The notes: generated by a model not told the origin, from the letters alone. DNA of 64,000 nt from an uncultured Alistipes sp. (GCA_900768045.1 CAAGBL010000023.1:1-64000); one strand, 5' to 3'; counted from the stretch's first letter, positions 1-8,575 are shown. A program made the numbers and translations.

Positions 1-249
1 AAGCAGGAGTTGTTTGGCCAGTACGGCAAGTCTACAACCGACACCGGTTCACCCGAGAGCCAGATCGCGTTATTCACTTATCGTATCAACCACCTTACCG
101 AGCACATGAAGAGCAACCGTCACGACTACGGTACGCAGCGTTCTTTGTTGCGTCTTGTAGGTAAGCGTCGTAAGTTGCTTATGTACTTGAAGGAGGTTGA
201 TATCGAGCGTTACCGCGCTATTCTTAAGACTCTTAATCTCCGTAAGTAA
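1..249 (+). CDS. rpsO: 30S ribosomal protein S15, 5' end cut off by window
   Basis: This is small-subunit protein S15, which binds the central domain of 16S rRNA. The reading frame is open from base 1 (KQELFGQYGKS), so the N-terminal residues lie outside the window. The S15 signatures TGSPESQIALFTYRI, HRLT-type INHLTEHMK and SLLRLVGKRRKLLMYL are all present, and the protein ends in a basic LNLRK tail. It lies 105 bp upstream of pnp, the classical rpsO-pnp pairing. A 32-nt hairpin between the two genes may be a processing or attenuation site. Confidence 0.97.
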   Translation, partial: KQELFGQYGKSTTDTGSPESQIALFTYRINHLTEHMKSNRHDYGTQRSLLRLVGKRRKLLMYLKEVDIERYRAILKTLNLRK

Positions 250-261
250 GAGTGTGCAGAA

Positions 262-293
262 AATGAAGGCAATGCTTCGGTGTTGCCTTCATT
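262..293 (+). terminator. rpsO-pnp intergenic hairpin
   Basis: Perfect 11-bp inverted repeat (262-272 with 283-293) around a 10-nt loop containing TTCG. It lacks a strong T-run (TTTACAG follows), so it may be a weak terminator or an RNA-processing stem. In enterobacteria the rpsO-pnp spacer is cut by RNase III; assigning the same role here is inference from position. Confidence 0.6.
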
Positions 294-354
294 TACAGTG
301 GATTTTATTTGATGTTTATATATTGACATTTTTTTTAGAGGTTTTTAAAATTTT

Positions 355-2592
355 ATGGAAGCTAACAAGTTGTACAATGCTGTACAGAAGACAATCACTT
401 TGGCCGATGGTCGTGAGATTATGATTGAGACAGGTAAGCTTGCAAAGCAGGCTGATGGCTCGGTGGTTGTTCGTATGGGCGACACAATGCTTTTGGGTAC
501 TGTTGTTGCCGCTAAGGATGCAAAGGAGGGAACCGATTTCATGCCATTGCAGGTAGAGTATAAGGAGAAGTATGCCTCATGCGGCCGCTTCCCTGGTGGT
601 TTTATGAAGCGTGAGGGTAAGGCTGGCGACTCAGAGATTTTGGTTGCTCGTCTTATTGACCGTGCGTTGCGCCCACTATTCCCTGCTGATTATCATGCTG
701 AGGTTTTTGTTACTGTAAATCTTATTTCGGCTGAGAAGGATATTCAGCCTGATGCATTGGCAGGTTTGGCTGCATCAGCTGCTTTGGCCGTATCAGATAT
801 TCCATTTGGTGGCCCTATCTCTGAGGTACGTGTAGCACGTATTGGTGGCGAGTATGTTATCAACCCAGGCTTCGAGGCTATGAAGAGTGCTGACCTCGAC
901 ATCATGGTTGGTGGTACTATCGACAATATCTTGATGGTTGAGGGTGAGATGAACGAGGTTTCTGAGGAGGTTATGCTCGGTGCTATCATGTTCGCTCACG
1001 AGGAGATTAAGAAGCACTGCGCAGTTCAGATCGAGCTTATGAAGGAGCTCGGTAAGGATGTTAAGCGTGAGTACTGCCACGAGACTAACGATGAGGAGCT
1101 TCGTCAGACTATCATCACTGAGCTCTACGACAAGGCATACGCTATCGCTACCAGTGGTACTATGAAGCACGAGCGCGCTGAGGCATTCGATGCTTTGGAG
1201 GCTGAGTTCGCTTCACGCTTCACTGAGGAGGAGCTCGAGGAGAAGGCTCCACTTATCCATAAGTACTTCCACGACGACGTTCAGAAGAAGGCTATGCGTA
1301 ACATGATTCTCGATGAGGGTAAGCGTCTTGACGGCCGTCGCACCGACGAGATTCGTCCTATCTGGTGCGAGATCGACTACTTGCCATGCGCTCACGGTTC
1401 TGCAATCTTCACACGAGGTGAGACTCAGTCGTTGACAACCGTAACTCTCGGTACAAAGCTCGACGAGAAGCAGAAGGACGAGGTTTTGGTTCAGGGCAGC
1501 GAGCAGTTCGTATTGCACTATAACTTCCCTCCATTCTCTACAGGCGAGGCCCGTCCAGCACGTGGCTTGAGCCGTCGTGAGATTGGTCACGGTCACTTGG
1601 CATGGCGTGCGTTGAAGCCTATGGTGCCTGTTGGCGAGGAGAATCCTTACGCAGTACGTGTAGTATCAGATATTTTGGAGTCTAACGGTTCATCATCTAT
1701 GGCTACTGTATGTGCTGGTACTTTGGCACTTATGGACGCTGGTGTTAAGCTTCGCAAGCCAGTATCAGGTATCGCTATGGGTCTTATCTCTGACTCTGCA
1801 ACTGGCCGTTGGGCAGTATTGTCAGATATCCTTGGCGACGAGGATCACTTGGGCGATATGGACTTTAAGGTTACTGGTACACGTGATGGTATCACTGCAA
1901 CACAGATGGATATCAAGGTTGATGGTCTTTCATACGAGGTTTTGGCTAAGGCTTTGGAGCAGGCACGTCAGGGCCGTCTTCACATCCTTAACAAGATGGT
2001 TGAGACTATCTCTGAGCCACGTGAGGACTACAAGCCATTTGTTCCACGTATCGTTCAGATTGCTATTCCTCAGGAGTTCATCGGTGCTGTTATCGGCCCT
2101 GGCGGTAAGGTTATCCAGGAGATTCAGAAGACTACTGGCACAACTATCACTATCACTGAGGTTGACGAGAAGGGTATCGTTGACATCTTCGGTCAGGATA
2201 AGGACTCTTTGGACGCTGCTTTGGCACGCATCAAGGGTATCGTTGCTGTTCCAGAGATTGGTGAGACATATAACGGTAAGATTCGCTCTATCGTAGATTT
2301 CGGTGCTTTCGTTGAGATTCTTCCAGGTAAGGACGCTTTGCTCCACATCTCGGAGATCGACTACAAGCGTTTCGAGACTATGGAGGAGACAGGTCTTAAG
2401 GAGGGCGATATGATCGAGGTTAAGCTCATTGCTAAGGATGCAAAGACTGGCAAGCTTAAGCTCTCACGCAAGGCGTTGTTGCCTAAGCCTGAGGGTTGGG
2501 TAGAGCGTGAGCCTCGTGAGCGCAAGCCACGTGAGCAGAAGGAGGGTGCTGAGAAGCGTGAGCACCGTGGCCCACGTCGTGAGCACCGCTAA
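355..2592 (+). CDS. pnp: polyribonucleotide nucleotidyltransferase (PNPase)
   Basis: PNPase is a trimeric 3'-5' phosphorolytic exoribonuclease that degrades mRNA and can add heteropolymeric tails. At 745 aa it has the full architecture: two RNase PH-like domains, with the FSTGEARPARGLSRREIGHG segment in the second, then a KH domain (EFIGAVIGPGGKVIQEIQ, near residue 570) and an S1 domain (NGKIRSIVDFGAFVEI, near residue 640). The last 30 residues form an Arg/Glu-rich tail (RERKPREQKEG...), common in Bacteroidota and probably RNA-binding. The ATG at 355 follows an A/T-rich leader without a Shine-Dalgarno sequence. Codon usage is strongly biased, as expected for a highly expressed gene. It sits directly after rpsO. 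Confidence 0.98.
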   Translation: MEANKLYNAVQKTITLADGREIMIETGKLAKQADGSVVVRMGDTMLLGTVVAAKDAKEGTDFMPLQVEYKEKYASCGRFPGGFMKREGKAGDSEILVARLIDRALRPLFPADYHAEVFVTVNLISAEKDIQPDALAGLAASAALAVSDIPFGGPISEVRVARIGGEYVINPGFEAMKSADLDIMVGGTIDNILMVEGEMNEVSEEVMLGAIMFAHEEIKKHCAVQIELMKELGKDVKREYCHETNDEELRQTIITELYDKAYAIATSGTMKHERAEAFDALEAEFASRFTEEELEEKAPLIHKYFHDDVQKKAMRNMILDEGKRLDGRRTDEIRPIWCEIDYLPCAHGSAIFTRGETQSLTTVTLGTKLDEKQKDEVLVQGSEQFVLHYNFPPFSTGEARPARGLSRREIGHGHLAWRALKPMVPVGEENPYAVRVVSDILESNGSSSMATVCAGTLALMDAGVKLRKPVSGIAMGLISDSATGRWAVLSDILGDEDHLGDMDFKVTGTRDGITATQMDIKVDGLSYEVLAKALEQARQGRLHILNKMVETISEPREDYKPFVPRIVQIAIPQEFIGAVIGPGGKVIQEIQKTTGTTITITEVDEKGIVDIFGQDKDSLDAALARIKGIVAVPEIGETYNGKIRSIVDFGAFVEILPGKDALLHISEIDYKRFETMEETGLKEGDMIEVKLIAKDAKTGKLKLSRKALLPKPEGWVEREPRERKPREQKEGAEKREHRGPRREHR

Positions 2593-2606
2593 AAAAACGA
2601 TGTTCT

Positions 2607-2632
2607 GCACCATATATAATAATATGTGGTGC
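2607..2632 (+). terminator. hairpin downstream of pnp
   Basis: Inverted repeat GCACCATA (2607-2614) with TATGTGGTGC (2623-2632), 15 nt after the pnp stop. No T-run follows, so its strength as a terminator is uncertain. Confidence 0.4.
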
Positions 2633-2698
2633 GGAGCGTTAAGTTAAGTATAAAGCAAACAGAACATAATAAATAAAAACTAACAAATTTTGACGTCT

Positions 2699-4453
2699 AT
2701 GAAGAATCTTTTCAAGATGAGCTTCGTGCTCACCATGGCAGTTGTGCTTCTTTCAGGCTGTAACTGCTTCAAGAAGATGGCTAAGAACCGTGATGATGTG
2801 CAGCTTACATGCACTCCAGAGGTTTTGGTTCTTAACAACGGTAAGGTTGATGCCGACATCAAGGTAACTTTCCCTGTTAAGTATTACAATGCAAAGGCTG
2901 TTGTTAAGGTAACTCCTGTTATTGTATTTGAGGGCGGTGAGGTAGCTGGTACTACTCAGTATTTCCAGGGTTCAAAGGTTGATGATAACTACACCGTTAT
3001 TGACAAGAAGAATGGTGGCGAGTACACTATGCACGTATCATTCCCTTACGATGAGCGCATGGCATGCAGCGAGCTTCAGCTTCGTGCAGAGATCAAGTGC
3101 CCAGGTGGTAAGTGCAAGGAGTTCACATTGGTAAACCTTAACGATGGTGCTATTCCTACTAAGGAGCAGGCAGCTGTTTTGGCTGCTGGTGGTGCTGAGG
3201 CTGATGCTTTGAAGCGTGAGTTCGGCTTGACTATCGCTCAGGGTGTTAACACTTTGCAGCGTGAGCTTAACTACTCTTCAGCTATGCAGACTATGGCTTC
3301 TGGCTACCAGAATGTTATCACTGTTGAGACTAAGGCAAGCTACATTTACGCTATCAACTCTTCAACATTGACTAAGAAGGCTACTTCTACTGACGAGCTT
3401 ACTGCATTCCAGCAGAAGGCTGTTGAGCAGAAGGACAACGACCGTGTAAAGCAGAACATCTACGTTAAGGGTTATGCTTCTCCTGATGGTCCTGAGAAGT
3501 TCAATGATAAGCTTTCAGCAAAGCGTAGCGAGTCTGGTAAGAAGGCTGCCGAGAAGCTTCTTGAGGAGGTAGGTCTTGAGCTTGATGCTGCATCTTATGG
3601 TGAGGACTGGGAAGGCTTCGCTGAGTTGGTTGCTGCTTCAGATATGGAGGACAAGGAGGTTATCCTCTCTGTATTGCGTAGCTACGACTCTTCTACTGAC
3701 CGTGAGCTTCAGATCAAGAACATGTCACAGGTATACGACACTTTGAAGAACGATATTCTTCCACAGTTGCGTCGTGCTCAGCTTATCAACAGCTCTGATA
3801 TCACTGGTAAGACTGATGATGAGATGGCTGCTTTGGTACGTGCTGGCAAGTTCAACGAGCTCGATGAGAAGGAGTTGCTTCACATCGCTTCTACTGGCAA
3901 GCTTACTCAGGCTGAGACTATCGCTGCTTTGGAGGCTGCTGCTAAGGAGTACAAGAGCGCTGCTGCTTACAACAACCTCGGTGTAGCTTACGCTACTGCT
4001 GGCGAGGGTGAGAAGGCTGCTGATGCTTTTGCTAAGGCTGTTAAGGCTGGTGGCAACGCTACACAGCTTAACAACAACCTTGCTCTTGTTAACCTTATGA
4101 ATGGTAACACTGAGGCTGCTAAGACTTATGTGAACGGTGCTTCTAAGGAGGCTAAGGCGTTGGCTGCTGCTGCTGAGGGTAACTACGCTCAGGCACAGTC
4201 ACAGCTCGACGGCTACAATGCTGCTGTTGCTGCAACAATGAACGCAGACTACACAGCTGCTAAGCAGGCTATCGCTAACGACAAGAGTGCTAAGGCTGAC
4301 TACCTACGTGCAGTAATCGCTGCTAAGCAGGGCGACATGACTGCTGCTAATGCAGAGCTTAAGTCAGCTATCGCTAAGGATCCAACTTATGCAGAGTATG
4401 CAAAGAAGGATGTTAATTTGCGTAAGTATATTGGCAACGAGATTCAGTTGTAA
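2699..4453 (+). CDS. lipoprotein with OmpA-like and TPR-like segments
   Basis: The likely start is the ATG at 2699; an in-frame TTG 9 nt upstream is less probable. The N-terminus MKNLFKMSFVLTMAVVLLSGC is a lipoprotein signal with lipobox LSGC, so the mature protein should be lipid-anchored. A middle segment (NIYVKGYASPDGPEKFNDKL, with SAKRSESGKKAAEKLL after it) resembles the OmpA C-terminal peptidoglycan-binding fold, in which GYAsxxG...N..LS..RA is typical. The C-terminal 180 residues are Ala-rich TPR-like helices (YNNLGVAYATAGEGEKAADAF). It may link outer membrane and cell wall, but the exact role is unknown. Codon use is as biased as in pnp, suggesting high expression. The stop codon overlaps the left end of a palindromic element. 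Confidence 0.85.
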   Translation: MKNLFKMSFVLTMAVVLLSGCNCFKKMAKNRDDVQLTCTPEVLVLNNGKVDADIKVTFPVKYYNAKAVVKVTPVIVFEGGEVAGTTQYFQGSKVDDNYTVIDKKNGGEYTMHVSFPYDERMACSELQLRAEIKCPGGKCKEFTLVNLNDGAIPTKEQAAVLAAGGAEADALKREFGLTIAQGVNTLQRELNYSSAMQTMASGYQNVITVETKASYIYAINSSTLTKKATSTDELTAFQQKAVEQKDNDRVKQNIYVKGYASPDGPEKFNDKLSAKRSESGKKAAEKLLEEVGLELDAASYGEDWEGFAELVAASDMEDKEVILSVLRSYDSSTDRELQIKNMSQVYDTLKNDILPQLRRAQLINSSDITGKTDDEMAALVRAGKFNELDEKELLHIASTGKLTQAETIAALEAAAKEYKSAAAYNNLGVAYATAGEGEKAADAFAKAVKAGGNATQLNNNLALVNLMNGNTEAAKTYVNGASKEAKALAAAAEGNYAQAQSQLDGYNAAVAATMNADYTAAKQAIANDKSAKADYLRAVIAAKQGDMTAANAELKSAIAKDPTYAEYAKKDVNLRKYIGNEIQL

Positions 4454-4580
4454 TTTGTTGTGATAAGGGGTCATTCTCGGCCCATCACTAAAGTAAGACC
4501 CCTCGGGCTGTACTATTTGTACTATCCCGAGGGGTCTTCTTTTGTGATAGACCAAGCCTAACCCCTTCTAACAACAAATT
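4452..4580 (+). repeat. palindromic terminator element, copy A
   Basis: A 129-bp nested palindrome. The outer 9-bp arms AATTTGTTG (4452-4460) and CAACAAATT (4572-4580) flank a TGAT/CTAA internal loop and an AAGGGGT/ACCCCTT stem. The central perfect 13-bp stem AAGACCCCTCGGG/CCCGAGGGGTCTT has a loop holding GTAC-TATTT-GTAC. An A-rich stretch precedes the stem and TTCTTTT follows it, so it should stop transcription in both directions. The AA of the left arm are the last two bases of the upstream TAA stop. Related copies lie at 4581, 7433, 16783 and 51603. Confidence 0.85.
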
Positions 4581-4708
4581 TATTTCTCGTGATAAGTCAT
4601 TATCTACTGCCGCTAACGAATTATCTCATCAATGGGCAGTACATCGAGTACAGTCCATCGCCTCGAAATTCGCCGAGCGTTGTATCTGATGCCTTCTGAC
4701 GAGAAATT
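4581..4708 (+). repeat. palindromic element, copy B (degenerate, tandem to copy A)
   Basis: Begins directly after copy A. The outer arms ATTTCTCGT (4582-4590) and ACGAGAAAT (4699-4707) are perfect complements yet differ from copy A at three positions in each arm. The TGAT/CTGA internal loop is kept. The core (ATGGGC, GTAC-ATCG-AGTAC, GTCCAT) keeps the GTAC loop, but the T-run is missing. It is followed by the family's right-hand tag (GCTGATTTAGGTG, 4713-4725). Confidence 0.75.
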
Positions 4709-5019
4709 AGTGCGCTGATTTAGGTGGTAGATTATAAGGAGTTTAGTGAATTAATGAATTTAAGGAGTTTAGTGATAATCTTTCCCTAAGTTCCCTAAAT
4801 TCCTTATTCTCCCTATCTTCCCTATTCTCTCTGCTGTCCTTCCGTTCCTCCGCTAAAAATCGGTAAAAAAATACTCTGCTTATACGTGTAATTGAAAAAA
4901 AAACACTATCTTCGCAATGTAAAATTGTGTCTATAGCAGATGTGTCTTGTTTGTGCTCTGCTTAGGCTATTGTTTATAGGTTAGAAACAACATTTATTTT
5001 TAACTAATTAATACATTTT
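4709..5019. other. intergenic: element tag and low-complexity purine/pyrimidine arms
   Basis: No gene is supported. After the tag comes a purine-rich stretch with AGGAGTTTAGTGAATT units (4738-4775), then a pyrimidine-rich stretch of TTCCCTAAATTCC/TTCCCTATTCTC units (4783-4835). The two arms are roughly complementary and could fold. From 4857 the DNA is A/T-rich and contains a possible -7 box TATCTTCG (4907-4914) for the downstream lipoprotein; no matching -33 box is clear. Confidence 0.6.
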
Positions 5020-6405
5020 ATGAAGAAGTTTTTTTCAATGATGGCAGTCTTGGCAGCTATGTTCGCATTCGTAGCTTGTGAGACTACTCCAGATGAGCCT
5101 GTAAAGCCAGGTGAGGGCTCTAAGCTTGCAACTCCTGAGTTGTCAGTAGAGAAGACAGAGACAAGCTTTACTGTTAAGTGGAATGCTGTAACTAATGCAG
5201 AGTCTTACAACGTTAAGTTGCAGGGCGATTCAAAGACTAACAACACAACAGAGTGCCAGTTTACTTTCAGCAATCTTAACGCTGGTACTTATGTAGTTCG
5301 TGTACAGGCACTTGCTGATGGCTACAAGAACTCTGACGCTGCTTCTATCTCTGTAGACATCGACGGTCTTTCTGAGGCTGATTGGTTCGATTTGACTCTT
5401 GAGATTCTCGAGGAGCCATATCCAACAGAGCAGTACACTTACACTTCTTACAATAGCGTTGTTGTAGCTATGTCAGGTGAGGGTGTTTCAACCGTATACT
5501 ACTCAGTGTTCGACACTGCAAGCCTTGAGGGTGCTAGCAATGCAGAGATTAAGAAGTATGTTAAGGAGCAGGGTAATGCTGTTTCAGTAGATGGTATCCA
5601 GGATATTAACAATCCTGAGAAGGACTTCGCAACTATTATCGGTGGTTGTGTAGGTTCTACTGAGTATACTTGCTATGCAGTAGTAACTAACGCTGATGGT
5701 CTTGAGGCTATGGTTAGTGCAACTACTACAACTGGATATGCTGAGGCAACAGACGAGGCTAAGGCTTGGTTTGGTGAGTGGTCTGCATACGTTGAGAAGA
5801 CTTTCCACTATGGTGCTGACAAAAACGATATTAACAAGTGGTTCAAGGAGGAGCGTGTAGATCTTGACCTTACTATCGCACAGTATGAGGGTTACCCTGA
5901 TGTCCTTCTTGTTTACGGTCTTACTTTGTATGATGAGAATTTGCCAGCAATTGCTTATGTTTATCAGGGCGAGAATGGCGAGAACATGCTTGGTATCATG
6001 AATGAGCAGGTCGTTTCAATCAATGAGGCTGATAATATGTATCTCGCTTGGTTTACATTTGGTGTATATACATCTAATGGCCAGAGCCAGTACACGTTTA
6101 TGCCTAACGAGTTCCCAGTTCACATGTTTACAATGGGTGAGGATGGTACAGCTACATCTACAACATATAGCCTCACATTTAATAGCGGTGCTACATTCGA
6201 TCCATTGGCATTCGGTATTATAGGCTGGGACGGTGGCGAGAACCTCTCTGTTTATCAGGATGGGGAGACTAAGCAGGCAATACCAATGTACGCAGGTGAT
6301 ATCATGGGTATTACTAAGAAGTCTGCTACTCCAGAGACTCAGGCTCGCACTGCAAAGCGTGCATACACTTCAAGCATTCCTGCCTCTTTGGTTTTCGCTG
6401 AGTAA
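5020..6405 (+). CDS. secreted lipoprotein with fibronectin type III-like domain
   Basis: The N-terminus MKKFFSMMAVLAAMFAFVAC is a lipoprotein signal (Cys20), followed by an acidic ETTPDEP linker like those that mark surface-exposed lipoproteins in Bacteroidota. Residues about 36-112 look like a fibronectin type III domain (LSVEKTETSFTVKWNAV, with SYNVKL and NAGTYVVRVQA after it). The remaining 340 residues are beta-rich and not recognised. Such lipoproteins often belong to surface glycan or adhesin systems, but no SusC/D pair is nearby, so I assign no function. It is probably a single-gene transcript, as a strong terminator follows. Confidence 0.85.
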   Translation: MKKFFSMMAVLAAMFAFVACETTPDEPVKPGEGSKLATPELSVEKTETSFTVKWNAVTNAESYNVKLQGDSKTNNTTECQFTFSNLNAGTYVVRVQALADGYKNSDAASISVDIDGLSEADWFDLTLEILEEPYPTEQYTYTSYNSVVVAMSGEGVSTVYYSVFDTASLEGASNAEIKKYVKEQGNAVSVDGIQDINNPEKDFATIIGGCVGSTEYTCYAVVTNADGLEAMVSATTTTGYAEATDEAKAWFGEWSAYVEKTFHYGADKNDINKWFKEERVDLDLTIAQYEGYPDVLLVYGLTLYDENLPAIAYVYQGENGENMLGIMNEQVVSINEADNMYLAWFTFGVYTSNGQSQYTFMPNEFPVHMFTMGEDGTATSTTYSLTFNSGATFDPLAFGIIGWDGGENLSVYQDGETKQAIPMYAGDIMGITKKSATPETQARTAKRAYTSSIPASLVFAE

Positions 6406-6434
6406 TCATCGAGCATAGAGCAGTATTATAGCTC

Positions 6435-6475
6435 AGAGCCTGCCGAACAACTTTTGTTTGGCAGGCTCTTTTTTT
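6435..6475 (+). terminator. intrinsic terminator after FN3 lipoprotein
   Basis: AGAGCCTGCC...GGCAGGCTCT stem with an AACAACTTTTGTTT-type loop, followed by seven Ts. A textbook Rho-independent terminator. Confidence 0.9.
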
Positions 6476-6504
6476 GCTATTAGTAATAAAAGTTATATAT
6501 ATAG

Positions 6505-6535
6505 TTGCAAAATTTGAGAAAAAAATATAACTTTG
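6505..6535 (+). promoter_or_regulatory. promoter of deoC
   Basis: TTGC (6505-6508) is separated by 19 bp from TAACTTTG (6528-6535), matching the Bacteroidota primary sigma consensus TTTG-N19/20-TAnnTTTG. Transcription should start near 6542, so the in-frame upstream codons before 6559 cannot be translated from it. Confidence 0.75.
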
Positions 6536-6558
6536 TGATTGCAAAAAAATGCGTGACT

Positions 6559-7434
6559 ATGGACTACGTTAAGGAATTAGAAAACTACGCACCTGCGCAC
6601 ACTGAGGCTCAGGTAGGTAAAGAGGTGGCAAAAATTAAGGTTGCAGCAAACCGCAATGGCAATGTTGATGTCTACAAATTCTGCTATTCAGCAATCGACC
6701 TAACAACATTGTCTTGTACCGATTCGCAGGAGTCTGTGCGTGAGTTCGCTCGCAAGACTGCGGAGTTTAACGATAAGTTCCCCGATATTCCAAACGTAGC
6801 GTCAATATGTGTATATCCTCCATTTGTTGAGACCGTTGGCCTTGAGGTCGATGGCACACCATTGCGCATAACATCTGTTGCAGGTGCCTTTCCAGCATCG
6901 CAGAGCTTCATCGAGGTTAAGGCGTTGGAGGTGGCTATGGCTATCGAGAATGGTGCCGACGAGGTTGATATCGTGCTTAATCCAGGCCTTATGATGTCTG
7001 GCCACGAGGCTGAGGCAGCAAGCGAGGTGGAGCTACTTCGTGAGGAGGCTAAGGACGTGGTGCTAAAGGTTATTATCGAGTCTGGAGCGCTTAAGACTCC
7101 TGAGCTTATCCGCCGAGCATCGCTCGTGTCAATGTTTGCAGGTGCCGACTTCGTTAAGACTTCAACAGGTAAGATCGACGTGGCAGCAACCCCTGAGGCA
7201 GCCTTCGTCATGTGTCACGCTATTAAGGACTACTACGAGAAGACTGGCCGTAAGGTGGGCTTCAAGGCGGCAGGTGGTGTTAAGACCCCTGAGGATGCAG
7301 CGCTCTACTATACTATCGTCGAGGAGGTACTCGGCAAGGAGTGGCTCACAACCGACCTCTTCCGTATTGGTGCATCGTCAGCAGCTAATAACCTTATTTC
7401 GGCTATTGTAGATAAGCCAACAAAATATTTTTAA
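6559..7434 (+). CDS. deoC: deoxyribose-phosphate aldolase
   Basis: DeoC reversibly cleaves 2-deoxyribose-5-phosphate to glyceraldehyde-3-phosphate and acetaldehyde, letting deoxynucleosides feed glycolysis. This is a TIM-barrel class I aldolase: EVDIVLNPGLMMSG holds the conserved Asp, ADFVKTSTGKID holds the Schiff-base Lys, and VGFKAAGGVKTPEDA holds the second catalytic Lys. I take the ATG at 6559 (291 aa); the frame extends upstream but would include the promoter. It is monocistronic, with its own promoter, and its stop codon overlaps palindromic element copy C, which should terminate it. Confidence 0.96.
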   Translation: MDYVKELENYAPAHTEAQVGKEVAKIKVAANRNGNVDVYKFCYSAIDLTTLSCTDSQESVREFARKTAEFNDKFPDIPNVASICVYPPFVETVGLEVDGTPLRITSVAGAFPASQSFIEVKALEVAMAIENGADEVDIVLNPGLMMSGHEAEAASEVELLREEAKDVVLKVIIESGALKTPELIRRASLVSMFAGADFVKTSTGKIDVAATPEAAFVMCHAIKDYYEKTGRKVGFKAAGGVKTPEDAALYYTIVEEVLGKEWLTTDLFRIGASSAANNLISAIVDKPTKYF

Positions 7435-7562
7435 TTTGTTGTGATAAGCCGCAATCTGCGGCACATCTTGAAAAGTTGACTACCCGAGGCTGTACTATTT
7501 GTACTATCCTCGGGTAGTCCCTTTTTAGATGTGCCACATCTCACGACTTCTAACAACAAATT
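7433..7562 (+). repeat. palindromic terminator element, copy C
   Basis: A 130-bp nested palindrome with outer arms AATTTGTTG (7433-7441) and CAACAAATT (7554-7562), and a TGAT/CTAA internal loop. There is a perfect 9-bp middle stem GGCACATCT/AGATGTGCC and a perfect 12-bp central stem GACTACCCGAGG/CCTCGGGTAGTC around CTGTACTATTTGTACTAT. CCTTTTT follows the central stem and GAAAAG precedes it. The left arm overlaps the deoC TAA. The tag GCTAATTTAGGTG follows at 7569-7581. Confidence 0.85.
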
Positions 7563-7628
7563 CATCTTGCTAATTTAGGTGGATACGTCTGGTAGCTTTG
7601 ATAGATGTGGGGTAGTGGCATAAAACAT

Positions 7629-7654
7629 AAAAGGCGACCTTGTGGCCGCCTTTT
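7629..7654 (-). terminator. terminator of the rpmB-rpmG-DUF4295 operon
   Basis: AAAAGGCG (7629-7636) pairs with CGCCTTTT (7647-7654), with the stem continuing inward. Read on the minus strand it ends in a short U-run 28 nt past the stop of the last gene. Confidence 0.7.
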
Positions 7655-7681
7655 ATATTAGCTCGAGTGAACTAATAAAAA

Positions 7682-7840
7682 TTATTTCTGAGCGAAGAAT
7701 GCCTTAATCTCATCCTCCTCCAAGATGTTCTGTGTCTGGAAAACATAAGCACCAGTCTTCTCTGACTTAACCATCTTGATACACTTAGTGTACTTCTTTG
7801 CAGTACCAGTCTTAAGTGTTGCAACTACTTTCTTTGCCAT
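7682..7840 (-). CDS. DUF4295 family small protein (52 aa)
   Basis: This short gene reads MAKKVVATLKTGTAKKYTKC and ends in EDEIKAFFAQK. It is a small basic protein of the DUF4295 family, found in Bacteroidota next to L28 and L33 genes, so a ribosome-associated role is inferred from family context. It is the last gene of a three-gene minus-strand operon, 20 bp after rpmG. The coding run ends at TAA (7682-7684). Confidence 0.9.
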   Translation of the reverse strand: MAKKVVATLKTGTAKKYTKCIKMVKSEKTGAYVFQTQNILEEDEIKAFFAQK

Positions 7841-7860
7841 ACTTTAACCTCTTGTTAAAA

Positions 7861-8043
7861 TTACTTAATCTCACGGTGTAGAGTTACTCGCTTCAAGTAT
7901 GGATTGTACTTCTTACGCTCCAAACGGTCAGGAGTATTCTTCTTGTTCTTAGTGGTGATGTAACGTGACATTCCTGCTACGCCGCTCTCCTTCTGCTCTG
8001 TGCACTCAAGGATCACCTGTACTCTGTTACCTTTCTTTGCCAT
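7861..8043 (-). CDS. rpmG: 50S ribosomal protein L33
   Basis: A 60-aa bL33 with the typical start MAKKGNRVQVILECTE and the basic segment KNKKNTPDRLERKKYNPYLK; it sits near the E site of the large subunit. The usual zinc-binding CxxC pairs of C+ type L33 are absent (only one Cys, in LECTE), making this the zinc-independent form. It lies between rpmB and DUF4295 with about 20-bp gaps, so the three are co-transcribed. Confidence 0.97.
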   Translation of the reverse strand: MAKKGNRVQVILECTEQKESGVAGMSRYITTKNKKNTPDRLERKKYNPYLKRVTLHREIK

Positions 8044-8059
8044 TTTCTGTTAGCTTTTT

Positions 8060-8293
8060 TTAGTAAACCTTCTTTGCAGCCTTAGCCTCACGAAGTGCAG
8101 CAGTAAGACCCTTCTTGTTAATTGTTTTGATGCCGGCAGCTGAAACCTTCAAAGTAATCCAGCGGCCCTCCTCCTCCGACCAAAAACGCTTTGTTCTCAA
8201 GTTTGGAGAGAACTTACGCTTTGTGCGGATGTGCGAGTGAGAAACATTGTTACCCACCATCGCTACCTTACCGGTAATTTCACAAACTTTCAT
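8060..8293 (-). CDS. rpmB: 50S ribosomal protein L28
   Basis: A 77-aa bL28 beginning MKVCEITGKVAMVGNNVSHS, with the conserved HIRTKRKFSPNLRTKRFW block and the IKTINKKGL motif near the C-terminus. It is the first gene of the minus-strand ribosomal cluster and has a strong promoter 46-76 bp upstream. Confidence 0.97.
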   Translation of the reverse strand: MKVCEITGKVAMVGNNVSHSHIRTKRKFSPNLRTKRFWSEEEGRWITLKVSAAGIKTINKKGLTAALREAKAAKKVY

Positions 8294-8338
8294 CTCATTA
8301 ATTTTTTATCTTATCAACCAACGTGGCTGAAAAGCGCA

Positions 8339-8369
8339 CAAAGATAAGCAATTTTTATTAATCCGCAAA
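8339..8369 (-). promoter_or_regulatory. promoter of rpmB operon
   Basis: On the minus strand TTTG (complement of 8366-8369), 19 bp, then TATCTTTG (complement of 8339-8346). A consensus Bacteroidota promoter about 46 bp upstream of rpmB. Confidence 0.8.
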
Positions 8370-8575
8370 CATTCAGCACCTTTATTCCACGATTATTTAT
8401 GGCTCTTGCGACAAATTTTTCAATATTTCCACCGCTTTATCCCCAATTATATAGAATTCTTTGTCTGCCACCACAAAAATTAACCTTTGCGGCTCTAACT
8501 TTGGAGATTAAAAATATGTTTATTCTCTGTTATATTTCTTCAAATGCTCCTCAAATTCAGCCTGTGAAATATCTC

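Noticed and set aside
4452..4580. Palindromes read as integron attC sites
   Set aside because: They sit at gene ends and are of attC size, but the terminal GTTRRRY/RYYYAAC boxes are missing, orientation and apex do not fit, and no integrase is in the window.
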